Shown here piece after piece: positions 1 through 13,402 of a stretch of 64,000 nucleotides of DNA. The stretch is from positions 73,704-137,703 of the forward strand of contig ADNK01001816.1 in the NCBI GenBank assembly GCA_000320545.1, written 5' to 3'. The DNA is from Bigelowiella natans CCMP2755. Its lineage: Eukaryota; Cercozoa; Chlorarachniophyceae. Each line of letters begins with the position of its first letter. The first letter of the stretch is position 1. Position numbers and translations under genes: made by a program. The notes beneath the pieces are model-generated. The model was not told where the DNA came from. It was given only the letters and a program-made list of their open reading frames with translations, and did no database searches.

Positions 1-1215
1 GAAGAACAGCGAAGAGAATAGCTACTATGGCGTCATTCGTATATCATGATGATGATGATGATGATGATGATGTATCGTAGCACTTGTGTGTCGGTCAGCT
101 AAATGTAGTTGTGCAGTCCAATCTTCCATGCAAAATGTTGGCATATACGTAAATTGTTAAATGGAATGGGTACATCACATAGGTGATACGTCTGCATTGT
201 TGTTGTTGTAGTGTGTGCTACTGGCCAATAAATGATGACTGCAGGTGTGCATGTGCATTCAGATGATCGATATGATGTGTGTAATTACTGTGTCTATTAT
301 TGTATGTAGCAGCAAAATGCTGCACCGGACAAGCATGAGAAGACCCTCACATGCAACTTGCACCTTGCTTGCAAGAACTAGAAAACAGACATGTCATTGT
401 GCATGCTAGCATGCTTTCTGCGCTTGCACCTCATTTGCATGTGCGTGACCGTTACACAGTGCACAGTTTGCCTGCTTTGCAACAGCACACATCCTGCATC
501 CTTGTCTTCGCCGCCATGCTAGCATGCTGCATGTGTGCCGCTAGGTGACAAGGCACATCCTGTGTGCTGTTCAACAACAACAAAGACCAGCACACTAGCA
601 CAGCTTGACAGTGTGCGCTGCAGCAGGCAGATAGTTGACCAATTGAGCACGTGTTTGTCGTCATGTGTTTTTTGTTGTTGATTGCACGTGCTTGCATGCA
701 CCTCATGCATCCTAGAGCTTTAGCTTGCACAAGCAGCAGGCGGGCATATGGATGAACAATCGTCATCTGTGCTGGCATGTGCTAGTGTGGCAAGTGACAC
801 GTGGGCTAGGCAGTCTAGCCATGCCTACCACTTGTGATTGTGGAGTGGCACATGTTGCACAATTGCAATTTTGCATCATCTCATTTGTTTGGTTTATTGT
901 TGGTGGTGTCTGAATGATGGAATGTATCTTGGTCATGCATGTGCATCCCTGCTGTGGCCTAGCTAGGAAACACTTCACTATTGAGCATGCCATTCATCTT
1001 GCGACCGTCACACATCATTGCGGTGCACCTTGGCGCACCAAGCTACGCACAAACGCATGCACACACGCACAAACGCACACATTACATTAGCATGTTTTAC
1101 GGCATTTGAAAACGTACATGTGACACGACTATCATTTACACTTAATAAACAATGTCAGTGAGCGACGTAATAAATGAATGTATCACATGACAAGCAGCAA
1201 CATAGCTCTTATCTA
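1..1215. other. Gene-free left spacer with a CATG/GCTAGC-rich island
   Basis: No coding exon could be supported here. From about 240 to 1110 the sequence is dense in short palindromic words (GCATGC, GCTAGC, TGCA, CACATGTG-like) and has none of the trinucleotide repeats common elsewhere; a short GAT repeat lies at 47-73. The same composition recurs in every spacer between convergent genes of this window, and the first gene to the right ends at 1216 on the minus strand, so this is probably a 3' spacer shared with a plus-strand gene to the left of the window. Confidence 0.6.
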
Positions 1216-1329
1216 TTACTCAAGCAATGGTTTTAGATGCTCCAGCCATTGTTCAAGAGTAAAGCCACTAGATACACCGCCATCTTCAATGCCTTTAATT
1301 GAGATTTACAAGTCAGATGATTCAACACA

Positions 1330-1381
<52 letters not shown>

Positions 1382-3408
1382 ATTATTTTCATCTCATTAT
1401 CCCCGTAAACGTTGCTTAAATGCCAAATAAATATGAGAGCGTAATTATAATAACTTATTGTATTGTTTTTCTGATTCTGATTGTTGACTGTTAGTCTGTT
1501 GAAATGATAGCTTGGTTCTCTCTTCTACTCCTTCACACCGTTTACATAAACTGTAGGACTAACGTGCAGGCCAGCCTTTAACATAAGCATAACAACAACA
1601 ACAACAACAACCAAGAAGAAGAAGAAAAACAACTATCAGGATATTATTATTGTTAGTGTCGTGTTTATTCAGCACACAATTCAATAAATACGAAGTAAAT
1701 GTACACTTCCTCGCCTTATCAGCAAGACAATACACTATTTTAAATGAGGATGTAGAAAAATCATCATTTTTGTATGTATTGCAACCCATGGTCACTCCTC
1801 ATTTAAAAGACAAAATCGTTCCTGATCCTGTTAGTGCTAAGGGAACTCTTCCTCACCTTTCTTGATTGCTTGATGTAGAGTTTCAGCAAACCGGTCATCT
1901 AGTACGAGCAACAACAACAACAACAGAAAGAAGAAGAAGAAGAAGAAGAAGAAGAAGAAGAAGAAGAAGAAAATTGTGCTGTTCACTACACCCTATTTTC
2001 ACCCAATCGTACCATAATAAACGGATAAGCACAATGTTAATTAACTCTAGGGATGAAGATGTCCGAAATGGTCATATCAACGTAAGATGCTTCCTATGAT
2101 ATTATTTATCTGGGATACATGTAGCACCTCATTGCCTCCGTTGTGTTCTTTACGTTCCTGACATTAGTGAAACAAACGAATGAATGTGTGGAATTATGTG
2201 TAGTGTAGGGTGCTACACATCTATCTGGACATTGGGCAAGTTTAAGATGACTATGGTGATAATGATTTACGATGATGATGATGATGATGATGATGATGTG
2301 TCATGGTGACCTCATATGGTTTATCAAGTTCTTTTACAGTAAGGAGAGATATCATGCTTGTCCTATTGATCATGGTAGTAGTAGTAGTAGTAGTAGTAGT
2401 AGTAATAGCTGTATTAAGTAAAAATACATGTTATGCAAGAACAAGAAGTACTGATACACTGCTAATGATATTGTTTAAATGAATAGTCTTAAAATACCAT
2501 CATCCAAGTCAAAGGAAAATATTAGTAGTAGCAGGGTCATCGACTACTGCAAAACCTATCAATCCCAACAGTGCCTGCAAGTTGAGCTAATTCTTCATAT
2601 ATCTGCCATATGTGAGAAGGAAAGAATGAAGGAAGGCAGTGAGGCTGTTACTAGCGGCAAAGAGAAGGAAGGGCTTGAATGATGATGATCAACAAGCACC
2701 CAGCATAAATTTCAATAATACTATATATGTATATTCTCTGGTGGTGATGCAAAGTGAGCAATGAGTACAAACTTGTATTACGATGTGCTAGTACCCAGCA
2801 TCATCAATCAGTACTACGTACTTTTACCCCACTCTTGCACGTCATTCATTCTCAGCTCTCAATTCACTACAGCATGCCACACAAACGTCATCGTCATTAT
2901 CATCATCATCAGCATCATCATCTTCATCATCGACTCTGTTATAACTCACTTGCTTTCTTGACTTGTCGTATAGAGCATCGTCCATAAATTTGGCCTACAT
3001 ATATTTAGGAGGCAGCATATACACACGCATTTTGCACTAAGAAACCTTGCGACAAGCGACAGGATGCTGATGCTGATGTTGGATTTGATAGTTGTGTGTA
3101 ATCATTTGTAAGCAAGGACAACAATGCTCACATCGATACAATTCATTACTTATAGGAAGAACAATAACAACAACACCACCAACACTTATTATAATACAAC
3201 AACTGCTGCTACTTCATTTATAGGAAGTTAAATACAGAATCATACGACACATACACAGAGTACATTCTACACACTACTACTAGTAGTACTAGTGCTACTA
3301 CTTGGTTTTGGAATAGAGCCATTGAATATTTACTATACGCCTCAATACCACCCAGCTTCTCTGCTGATAATGCTGCCTGTTGTAACCACACACACACACG
3401 CATATATA

Positions 3409-3447
<39 letters not shown>

Positions 3448-3651
3448 TATAGATTATTTAGTACTGAATGATGGGTTACCCATCGTGGGGTTAATGAGAA
3501 GATAAAGGAGGAGGAGGAGGAGGAGGGGTAAAACAAAAAGATCGGTTCTATGAAACTGGATTCATCATCATCATCAGCAGCAGCAGCAGCAGCTGTAGCA
3601 GCGGCAGCAGGTATGAAACAATGAATCATCTATTGGAAAAATATTGCTTTA

Positions 3652-3687
<36 letters not shown>

Positions 3688-3938
3688 GTGCAGAAGGCTT
3701 GATGCAGGGTGCCATGGTTGTATCTGGTTGAATTCTGTTATCAGTACCTGAAGTGATAAAGCAAACAAGCATATCCAAAAAGGTAAGAGGACGGGGGAGG
3801 GGAAGAGGATGAATGTTGTATTAGTTACTTCACGTAGTACTGCATATGATATGTGCATCATAATACTACCTACTGCTACTACTACTTGTACTACTTTTGA
3901 AACAACACGCCTTCTTTCGAGCATGTTGATCATCATTA

Positions 3939-3997
<59 letters not shown>

Positions 3998-4153
3998 TTA
4001 CAAGAAATAGCCTTCAATCCAAACAACTGTGCTGGTAGTAGTACTAGTAGTAGTAGTAGTAGTACTCTATTTGGATGGTGTTCCTTTAAGTATGGAAGAA
4101 GCCTACAGTGGTAAGTGAAAATAATGGCATCATGTAAGAGATGTGATGATAAC

Positions 4154-4185
<32 letters not shown>

Positions 4186-4493
4186 CGATGAAATCCCATA
4201 AACTATATAACAATAAGCAATTTCACTATCACAACTACTACTATCACTAAATTACTATTTAATACTAGTAGTTATCTAACATCAAATAATACATTGCCTA
4301 TACTCTCCCTTCTTTCTCTCCCCCCTCCCCCCCCCCCCATGATAGTATCACTACTAGTTCTATACTACTTATCATGGAGTGTAAGGAACATCTTCTTGCT
4401 GAATGGGCATGTAAAATCCAGGTATCTGTAGTAGTAGTATACGAGATATGGTGATCATCAGAGATAGTAGTAGTAGTAGTAGTATATGTCCTT

Positions 4494-4528
<35 letters not shown>

Positions 4529-4600
4529 ACGTCTACAGTGCGTTGTCAGCTTATACGGTGGTGTATTTGGAGCAAACAAGCATCTCTCCTTCCAAAGCAT
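1216..4600 (-). CDS. DsbA-like thioredoxin-fold protein, multi-exon
   Basis: At least eight short exons join on the minus strand with mostly matching phases. Exon 1 (about 4557-4600) supplies the ATG. Exon 2 (about 4369-4425) carries YLDFTCPFSKKMF, the active-site start of a DsbA-like fold. Later exons near 4050-4090, 3690-3750, 3305-3380, 2940-2990 and 2535-2590 give QPWHPASSLLHEA, KYSMALFQNQ and IYEELAQLAGTVGI. The exon near 1544-1580 contains GLHVSPTVYVNG with the cis-proline motif, and the last exon (about 1216-1290) ends GFTLEQWLEHLKPLLE. The active site reads CPFS, so only one cysteine of the usual CxxC pair is present. This resembles eukaryotic DsbA-like proteins with DFTCPFS-type sites, which are not simple oxidases. 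Joining of the exons around 1750-1900 is uncertain (one phase does not fit). No clear signal peptide is seen, so location is unknown. Introns carry AT, CA, AGC and TAC repeats. Confidence 0.8.
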
Positions 4601-6160
4601 TGATGAATGTTATATCAACTACCATCTCACCTTCCATATATTTGATCATGTTATATGATGACAACACTCCATGTACAAATTGATTCATAAATGAGATGTA
4701 TGCTGTCATCTTAAAACAAGTAATATATATTGATATATAAGATAATATTGGTAGTAGTACACGTCTATTCGCACTGGTGCTGCGATGTTTCCGTATCGAT
4801 GGCCTATATCAAATTGATAACCCACGCAATGTCAATGATGTACATAGTAGCAGCCATACGCACGAGTAACAGCATATGTAAGAAGATAAGGCGTGATAAC
4901 TATGTGTACTATGTGCCAGGCCTTATCTCTTCTCTACAATGGCAAGAACAACCACCTAGCGGTGCAGATGGGAGGGGGGGACCACCAAGAGAAATAGGGA
5001 TAACAGCAGCTGCTCCTTCTTTGCCCTGCTCGTTTATCACGCAACAGGAAGTAAATTGTGTTGTTGTTGTGGTTGCTGCTACAGCTGCTTTTCCTGACAA
5101 GCCTTCTATTATGTGTGAATGCTTGTAAAAACTATGTAACAGTAATGCATAGTTCATTTACAATATAAGATCTACCTGCTCTGCAGCTTGTACTCTACTC
5201 TTAGCATTCAATGGTGATCTTGTTGTTGTATAGGGATTTAGAGATGTTTCAATTACTGCATGATAGCATTATCCATTCATTGTAGTGCATTCATCTGCAA
5301 GACATGTCGGCATAACGAGAATATTTCAACATATTACTGAATTGCACAAGGACTAGACCAATTTCAAAATAAAAAATATGATAAAAATGGATTTAATGCC
5401 GATAATACGCGTACTATTATCTTGAGGATATATGGAAATAGAAGGAGAGAAAAGAGAAAACATAAAAATATCAGTATTACGCTGAACCCCCCCCAACAAG
5501 GCCAACAGATGCGAGGCGCTGCATGGAATATATCATGATTCAATATAAAAACACATACACGTACATGTAAAAACCACAGGTACATCAAATAATATTATAT
5601 ATAAATATATATATACATATATAATTGTATTATAATTGTATTCTGCACAATGTCTTACGTGTGCGTGTGTGCGGATTAGTGTGAATAAGTTTGGATTTGA
5701 ACATTTTATCTCCCTTTCTGGTGTTTTACTACTAGTCATTACTATAAATTTTCGCCTCGAAAGAAGAGATGATGCCCTCATGTGAGTGCTCCTTACACCG
5801 CTGCTGCTACCGCTACTGCATGATGAAAAGCGATTAAACGTCGGCATAAGAGAATCATCGTAAAAATCAAGCTCATTCAATCATATACTAACAGGAGAAA
5901 CTTGGATGATGATGATGATGATGATCCATAGCGTCCACCTGATATATCACAACAATTGGTACTACATCGTCATCGATTGAAATATTAACCCTTCGATCAT
6001 TGCAACGAAGAAGAAGAGAAGGGTAGGTGAATGCTGTTTCTAATATGTTAGTTGTTGTTAGATTTAATTTACCAAGATAGGAAGCTCCAGAAAATGGTAA
6101 AGAGCAGGACATCGTAGCAACCAAGAGTGTGTTAAGAATCTTCTAATAAGGGTGATGAAC

Positions 6161-6199
<39 letters not shown>

Positions 6200-6440
6200 G
6201 CAGAAAGAGAATGCACGAGCATTCATGCATCCAGACATTCAGGCGAATTACAAGATTTTATACCCCATCTCGAAAAGTTAAAGAATTTATGACAAGTATC
6301 ATGAAACGGGGGTGGGGGCACCATCGACGTGTCAGCAACGTGGCAGATCCTCTGTCGACAAGTTTCCTTTTTATGCGTAATATTTCTAAGAGAGTAGCAT
6401 ATTCCACTGACAACACTAACAACAACCCAACGAAGTACTT
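4551..6440 (-). CDS. Possible uncharacterised multi-exon gene
   Basis: Open segments with plausible splice sites occur on the minus strand near 6260-6430, 6065-6140, 5907-6030, 5495-5528, 5180-5205, 4960-5112, 4895-4910 and 4551-4690, several of them with compatible phases. Pieces such as TAFTYPSLLLRCNDRRVN, IYFLLRDKRAGQRR and SFMNQFVHGVLSSYN look protein-like but match no family I know. The proposed last exon overlaps the first exon of the DsbA-like gene downstream on the same strand in another frame, which weakens the model. A ~30-bp GT repeat follows at 6163-6198. It may be a real gene with wrong boundaries, or chance open frames. No function is proposed. Confidence 0.28.
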
Positions 6441-6897
6441 CAATGCTTAATTTATTTTACGAATTAATAATAATAAGTCGCTCCAACCCTGTTGTTCTTA
6501 CTACTACGTACTGCTGCTGCTCCTGGAAATTAAGGTAGTAATACCTAAAAGATCTCACCTGCTACGAGCACTACGAGCACTACAATACTACGACGACGCA
6601 CTGATCAGTGAAGTTGGATGTAAAATGAATATTTGCTAGTTAATTAGTTAAATGGTATGTTGTCCGATGACGCAGACTTGAAAATCATTGTATTTGAAGT
6701 ATAGACATGTTTCATTTGTGGAAGAAATAGGTCTGAATCTACAACAACAACCCCAACAACCCACTTGTGATACCCACCTCTACTACTTCTGCCACGTACG
6801 ACTACCATGACTCCTCGCATTCTCCTACCCCTAGATCTACCAGTGAAATAGGATCAGAGACTTTCTGTATTAATTCTCTTCGGAGAATCCTCCTGCA
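6441..6897. other. Spacer upstream of the WS/DGAT gene
   Basis: No exon is supported in this stretch. It is AT-rich with a few short CAA and TAC runs and presumably holds the promoter and 5' leader of the acyltransferase gene that starts at 6898, divergent from the doubtful minus-strand gene to its left. No TATA-like element could be singled out with confidence. Confidence 0.4.
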
Positions 6898-8714
6898 ATG
6901 TCTGAATTCAAAACAGAAATGCGACACAGGAGCAATGCAATTATGGCAAATAATGTTGAGGGTGTTGATCATCTGAGCGACAGAAATAATCGTATGGAGG
7001 TTAAGAAATCTCCGCGAAGGTTATGCCACACTTAAGAATGACGGAATGTTATAAATTCAATCGACACAAAGGGATGTATTTAAGCTTGTAATATGTAGAT
7101 TGATAGAAGGAATACGTTGGAACAGCTCAATCAACCTTTATGATCCTTGTTTTTCACTGTGATGGGTATTAGATTTGGACGAAGGATGACGTTCTTAGGA
7201 GAACTGCTATACCAATGGTCAGAGATCGATGCATCTTTGGAGCACGTGATTACATGTGTCATGTACTTCAATAAACATCCAGATGTTGGAAGAGTCAAGG
7301 TGTTATTGTTTCTGTAGAGGCCTGAAGAAGAAGCAAAATAATCTTATGTTGTCGTCGAGAGAAGTGATTGATTTTGGACTACGTTTCTATTTGTTGTCAT
7401 ATTTGCAACGGATGTTATTAAGATAAATATGGCATGCATACTTTTTAGATGATTACAAAAATTAAGTTATTACATATGAAACTCAATAAATAGTGAATAA
7501 GTATATTGGTTTGTTGGTTATTTATCAAATTATTCCTACCGTTCTTTACCATAAAGCAACTGCTCCGTGAGAGACTTCTCGTTTACGATCGATTCTGCTC
7601 TATAGCAGTAAATGATGAAGAGGAGGGTGGGGATATCGATATTAATCACGATCAAACTGGCCAACATTATCATCATGGCCATCATCATCATGCATGGGAG
7701 AAGTTGGAAGTTGAAGCAATCGATATGGACTATCATTTGGTGGAAATAGATCTGCCAGCAGGGTCTACTAAGAAGGAAGTCGATACATTCGTAGCATCAA
7801 CATATGCAGCTCGATTAGATCCTGACAAACCGCTTTGGAGGTAGTGACACTACTACTAAATTGTTCAAGCTGACGACAAACAACCATCAGTACATCATTT
7901 AGACAACAGCATCATCGACTTAGTTCTTCTTTTTCTTCTTTTGCAACCACTACTACTACTGCTACTAGGTTCTATTTGGTACGTGTTTCCTCTGGGATAA
8001 GTGCATGTGTATGTAGAATCCATCATTCTGTTGGTGATGGAACCACATTGATTGAGGTACTCTTATCTCTTATGGACAAGAAGAACAAGACAGGGCATGC
8101 AAAAAGTTTGCAAGAAAAACAAAAAAAAGAAGAAGAAGAAAAGGAAGATACCAAAGAGCAGAGCCCCCAAAAGGAGCTTAAGAGCCAGCAGAGAAAAGAA
8201 GAGATGAAAAGGAGGGAGGAAGAGGATGTGACAACTGTGATTAACAGTACTACTATAATGAAGAACAAAAGCGAGGAGATATCGAAGGAAAAGAGGACAA
8301 TACGATCATACGCAACGAAACGGTCCTCACCCTCCTGGATTAGTACTCTAAGAACCCCTCCACCTGTCTTTGCTCTCAGAGTGATGAAATGGGTATGGGG
8401 AGTGCTCATGGCTATCATGTATGTATTCCATCGTAAAGACACGCCAAATCGCCTAAAGATAGGGTCAGTAAAGCTGCTTTCTACAGGAAGAACAGTGTCA
8501 CACGGTGGTAGTAGCAATAGTAGTAGTAATAGTAGTAGTAGTAGTAGTAGTAGTAGTATATTCATATTGAAAGAGAGTACTCTTGATAACAATGCACTGA
8601 TAATTGAGAATGAAGAACTCAATGCTGATCTTCACGATTGTTGTTGTTGTTGTTTGCACAACGTAATACGCTATTCTCCAACTGCAGCACTATCGTACTA
8701 CTATTATCTTACAC

Positions 8715-8752
<38 letters not shown>

Positions 8753-10698
8753 CCTCCTCCAACTCCTCCTCTTCCTTTGAAGGAATGAAGATCCCGTTGA
8801 AGCTGTTCAAAGAGAGTGGAAGGCTTGTTGGGGGTACAATTAATGACGTCATCGTTGCAACACTCACAGCAAGTAATAGATCCTAGACGATGTACCCTCA
8901 CACCCCTCACTCTAATATATACAATACAGTGCTAACTGTAGTACACTTAACTTAGAATGGAATAGTAGTACAGCACAATATGGACAGAAGAGTGGAATAA
9001 TAATGATAATTATTAATATTAATGACAATAATAACAATAATAATTATAATACTGCGTGGAATGCAACAGTACGACAGAATGGAATAATAACGATAATAAT
9101 AATAACAATAATAATAATAATAGTGCGTGGATTATACGACAATCCTTCGCCTCCTCCTGCTGCTAATGATGATCTAAACTCTTTTTGACTTTTCACGTCC
9201 TCGTCGTTGTCGTAATCGTATTCTTAAAATGACGTGATTGATCCTCCTCGTCTAATAGCTGTGCGACGGTATTTGGAGAAACACGATCCAGATCTATTTC
9301 AAGACAAGTCATCAACACCACCCCGCATAACCGTGCTCTTTCCTCTCAATATGCGCTTTGGAAGTGGTGGTTATTACTACAAATGGAAAGCATGCGTCAT
9401 CATCTGTTGTTGTTATTATTGTTGTTGGAAATATATGATGGTCAAAATAATTTGTCATCTAATCATGTTTCTGACTACTGCTACAACTACTACTACTATT
9501 TACTACTTACTACTACTACTATCGTTTAACTGATGAATGGTGTCAATACATTACTATCGTTTAACTGATGAATGGTGTCAATATATATATTACGACGCAG
9601 CAGACATCAACATATCTGACCCCTCCCAGTTTGGAAATCAATTCACGTTAGTTCCATTGAGTCTTCCTCTAGAATATGCTGCTGGAAATACTCAAGAAGA
9701 GCTTATTGACCTGCTTATTGCATGTAAATGTTATTGTGACGAGATGAAGCTTTCTCCCATGCCGGTACGTGTGTACGTTATGTGTGTGTATGTGTGTGTG
9801 TGTGTGTTTTGGAACAACAGCAAGCACCTCTTAGCATCGAGCACCAATAACAGGTTGTAGTCACATTGCTAAACAAACTTGCTATGAAGCTGCTTCCATC
9901 TGAGTGGTACTGAGTGCTAGCCAGTAGTATTGTTGCTTTTTACTGACTTTTGAGTAGTAGTAGTATCTTCTTCTAAATCTTTAATGCTAATCCATATTCC
10001 ATGCCCCTCTCGAAGACATTAATCATCATCGTCATCATCATCATCGTCATCATCATCACCACCACCACCACTGTATCATCAGGTATCATTCTTTAACATT
10101 TTACTTGTTGGAGAAGGCAACCGGGTTATTCACCAACGTTCCAGGACCTCGAAAGAGTGTGAGTGTTGCCGGTGAGATTGTCGATGACCTGATGTTTTAT
10201 GTGCCTGCTCTCTGCTCAACGACATTCAGCATTCTCTCCTACAACGGATATATAAACTTTGGTGTGATGGCCAACAAGGGAGGGGGGCTAAACATCAAAC
10301 CGCAAGAACTTACACGATTATTCAGGGAACAGTTTTACCAGATTCACGAGGCTGTTATTGCTGCTGCTGCTGCTGCTAGTGATGAAGATGAGGAAGATGA
10401 GAATAAAGTGCATATATCACCATTGCCATACAAGCATAAAGAACCAAAAAGTGAGCATAGGAAGGAATTGTTACTACTACGAGAAAGATATCTACAGAAG
10501 GGGAAACAGCTAAGAGCACCATGGTCATCTTACATGATGAGCTTTGGTTTATTCGTGTTGATACTCACTCGATATCGATTGTTGTTAGTGTTGTACCTTG
10601 TTGCTGTTGCGACTGCATATATAATGCTTTGTTATGAATGGGTGTCCTCCTTACTGGAAGATGGGGTTGTTCAATTTCCAATATTTATTATCCCCTAG
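6898..10698 (+). CDS. WS/DGAT-family wax ester synthase / diacylglycerol acyltransferase
   Basis: Members transfer an acyl group from acyl-CoA to fatty alcohol or diacylglycerol, making wax esters or triacylglycerol. Exon 1 (6898-~7015) starts with ATG; exon 2 (~7171-7308) joins in phase. Exon 3 (~7556-7838) contains RERLLVYDRF. The exon from about 7969 carries the catalytic motif HHSVGDG. An exon near 8785-8872 has GGTINDVIVATLTAS, corresponding to the family's ND motif. Exons near 9260-9360, 9600-9762 and 10115-10698 give the C-terminal WS/DGAT domain, including TNVPGPRKSV. Two features are unusual: a Lys/Glu-rich insertion plus a poly-Ser tract after the HHxxxDG motif, and a C-terminal extension with two to three probable membrane helices (about 10530-10690). 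It converges on the alpha/beta hydrolase gene. Family assignment is firm; substrate is unknown. Some internal borders (8550-8780, 9360-9600) remain unsettled. Confidence 0.9.
8711..8748. repeat. (TA)n microsatellite in a WS/DGAT intron
   Basis: An uninterrupted run of about 19 TA units lies just upstream of the exon that carries the ND motif of the acyltransferase. It is one of many AT repeats in introns of this window (others near 3415-3440, 13335-13366, 18884-18928, 20263-20296, 25140-25178, 27547-27576, 28741-28780, 29705-29850, 44282-44312, 53731-53760 and 55189-55235). Confidence 0.9.
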
Positions 10699-11342
10699 AT
10701 GAGTATGATTCTTAAAATAAACCTATAATTGATACATTGATGTGAGAATACGTTATTATTAGAATCACGTGAACAATGCTAAATATGAATGATCGAGCAT
10801 CACATAGTGAGCCTTTGCAATAATTCGATGTGTTTTTATTGAATTATCATTTGCGTTGAATGGCATTAGCGGTGAGAGCATGATCAGCAGCTTGATGAGT
10901 TTGTAAAAGCTTCTTGCCACCAATAGTGCACGTACAAGTATAGGGGTCCACATGTGAGGCTGCAAGCAGTGGAAGGATTTACCACACATGTGTACTTACA
11001 CAGCAGTTTAGCAGTGCTACAATGGTGCTCATCCACATGTTGCATCTTGATCATGTGCTGTACATGCAGCGTGCCCGCTTCTCATTAGAACACAGTCGAT
11101 CAATGCTCTGCCAGATGGTTTTAGGCACATATACGCGCTCTTGTCTAGTTTTTGGATAACAAAGGGCTATTCGTGTTATTTTCAATGTATGCAGCATCAG
11201 CATCATACTAGAGCAGCATAATTTGCAATGATCTATGTAGCATCATCAGATTGAGTTCTATGGCTTGCATGGGGGTCGCATGGGATGAGCTCTTTTGTTT
11301 GTATTGCCTGCATCAAGCTGTGGTAGTATATATACGTGATAT
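10699..11342. other. Convergent spacer with palindrome-rich island
   Basis: This is the shared 3' region of the acyltransferase (+) and the hydrolase (-). No exon is supported. From about 10890 to 11260 it is rich in CACATGTG, TGCATG, GTGCAC and GCATGC-like words and lacks microsatellites, like the other convergent spacers of the window. Confidence 0.6.
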
Positions 11343-11915
11343 TTATTGCAGTTTTTCTAAAAATCTTTCTGCATTTTCTTTCCACCCCACGTCCAGCATA
11401 ACATCGTGTGCTCCTTCTAACCATACTATTTCATCATCGTCAACATTCAAAAATCTTGCAGTCTCGACGACACCCTCGTCATCCACCAGAAAGTCATTTT
11501 TAGCTCCAAATACCAACACTTTATCTGAAGCTGTTGCTGCTGCATTTTTTGGATAATTTAGGAAATAAATATGATGTGGGCACATTTATGCATGAATCTT
11601 GCATCAAGTGATTAGCCTTCATCTCTTACACCTCATCATTCCCATTACGCTTCTAAGCTCCCTAACACCATCTACATCGTCGTCGTCATCATCATATCTA
11701 GCGATACTGGTGCATTATTATTATTATGATCATTATGCTTATAATTATTATTATTATTATCAATTTGATATGACCTATTTTGCTGCTTTCCATAGCCCAT
11801 GCGGCTGTTTTCCCATTGTCACTCATCTTGGAGGTCTCTACTGGAAGTCTCCTCAACACACTGCCATATGGATGGGGATATAGTTGTATGATAGACATCT
11901 GTGTGTAACGTCGTT

Positions 11916-11949
<34 letters not shown>

Positions 11950-13332
11950 GTGGGGGCACCTAAGAGCAGCCTTTCTATGCTGATGATAATCATGATAACA
12001 ACTTTGTATGCTGATGATAATCATCACGACAACTTCAAGAAGACGATATTACTACTACCTTTGCAGATCAATGAAGGAATTCGAGTCCTTCCTGAAGTGT
12101 TCTTGCATGTATCGTAAGACCTTGTCGTCATCCATATCCTTCAAGGAGGAAGAACAAGAACAAGAACAAGAAGAAGAAGAAGAAAAATATCAACAACAAC
12201 AACAAACGCAATAACAATCCGGCAAGAGCAGTACACCACATCATCATCATTATCATCCATCACAAATGAACGTGATGAACCCTGAAAACAACAAGGATTA
12301 GACGACCAACACCAGCAGCATCATCAATAACAACATACATGTAACAAGCTCGGTACTCATAATAAGTTAGTATCATAGAATTTATCGATTTGGATACGAT
12401 TATTTGCTACCTCAGAAAAAAAGAATTTCTTGCAGAGTTGAGGTTGTTGAGCGGCATCCTTGAGCACAAATCCTCGGGTAATATCCCATGTTACCTAGTG
12501 GTTGTTTCAAAGCTGTTTATTAAGTTGTTGTTCTTGTTGTTATGAAAAGAAGAAGCAAACGATATGCCATCTATATTTTGTCTTAATTAGCATCACAAGC
12601 TTGTGTACCGACAGCTGTGCTAGTAGTTGGCAGTAGTAGTAGTAGTGAGCTTAATTATCATCATAATCATTGATATTATCAGTCTCAGTGCTCGACTAGG
12701 ACGTTGAGATCAACTACCTCCCACCCCCTCGTATCGATGAACCTTTTAGTCATTGGTCCATTGCCACTAGGAGGCACACTGATTTTGTGTGGTAATGATA
12801 CATGGGCGTTATTGTGTTATTATTCAGGTGATGAATGATACAGAGAGAGAAAAGCAGATAGTTCCATTTGGAATCATGACCAAGATGATAATTCTCCACC
12901 ATTTCCTCCTCATTATCATCATCATCTCCACCATCATCATCACATCCTCATCCTCATCATCATCATCATCATCACTCATCGAATACACCTGCAAAATAAA
13001 GCTACGGCGCTGAACTTTATTGAGAGAATAGTAGTAGCAAACGAGGTCAGAATTTAGTCAAACGCTGCTGCATCATCATCATCTCTGTTTAGTTGATTGC
13101 TTTTAATGCTCCTATGAGGCTGCATTACATATATTGTATACGATAGCAGCAGTAGTATCTTTCTTACCTTATCAAGATTTCCTTGAATTGTTTTCATCGC
13201 CACCATCCCTCTTTTCGATAAGATATCAATCAAGCACAAAAGAACAAGAACAACCACAATATTTTAATACACATTCCAATGTTGAAGAAGAGGGCGCATC
13301 AACCAACGCCTCCATATACTTTCTCATCAGAT

Positions 13333-13402
<70 letters not shown>

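Noticed and set aside
4551-4900. Weak resemblance of a segment (NQFVHGVLSSYN) to fatty-acid elongases
   Set aside because: The His box and other ELO motifs are missing and the gene model itself is doubtful.
8023-8622. 199-codon minus-strand frame antisense to the acyltransferase
   Set aside because: Leu and Ser runs are the reverse of the coding insertions of the real gene; no domain.
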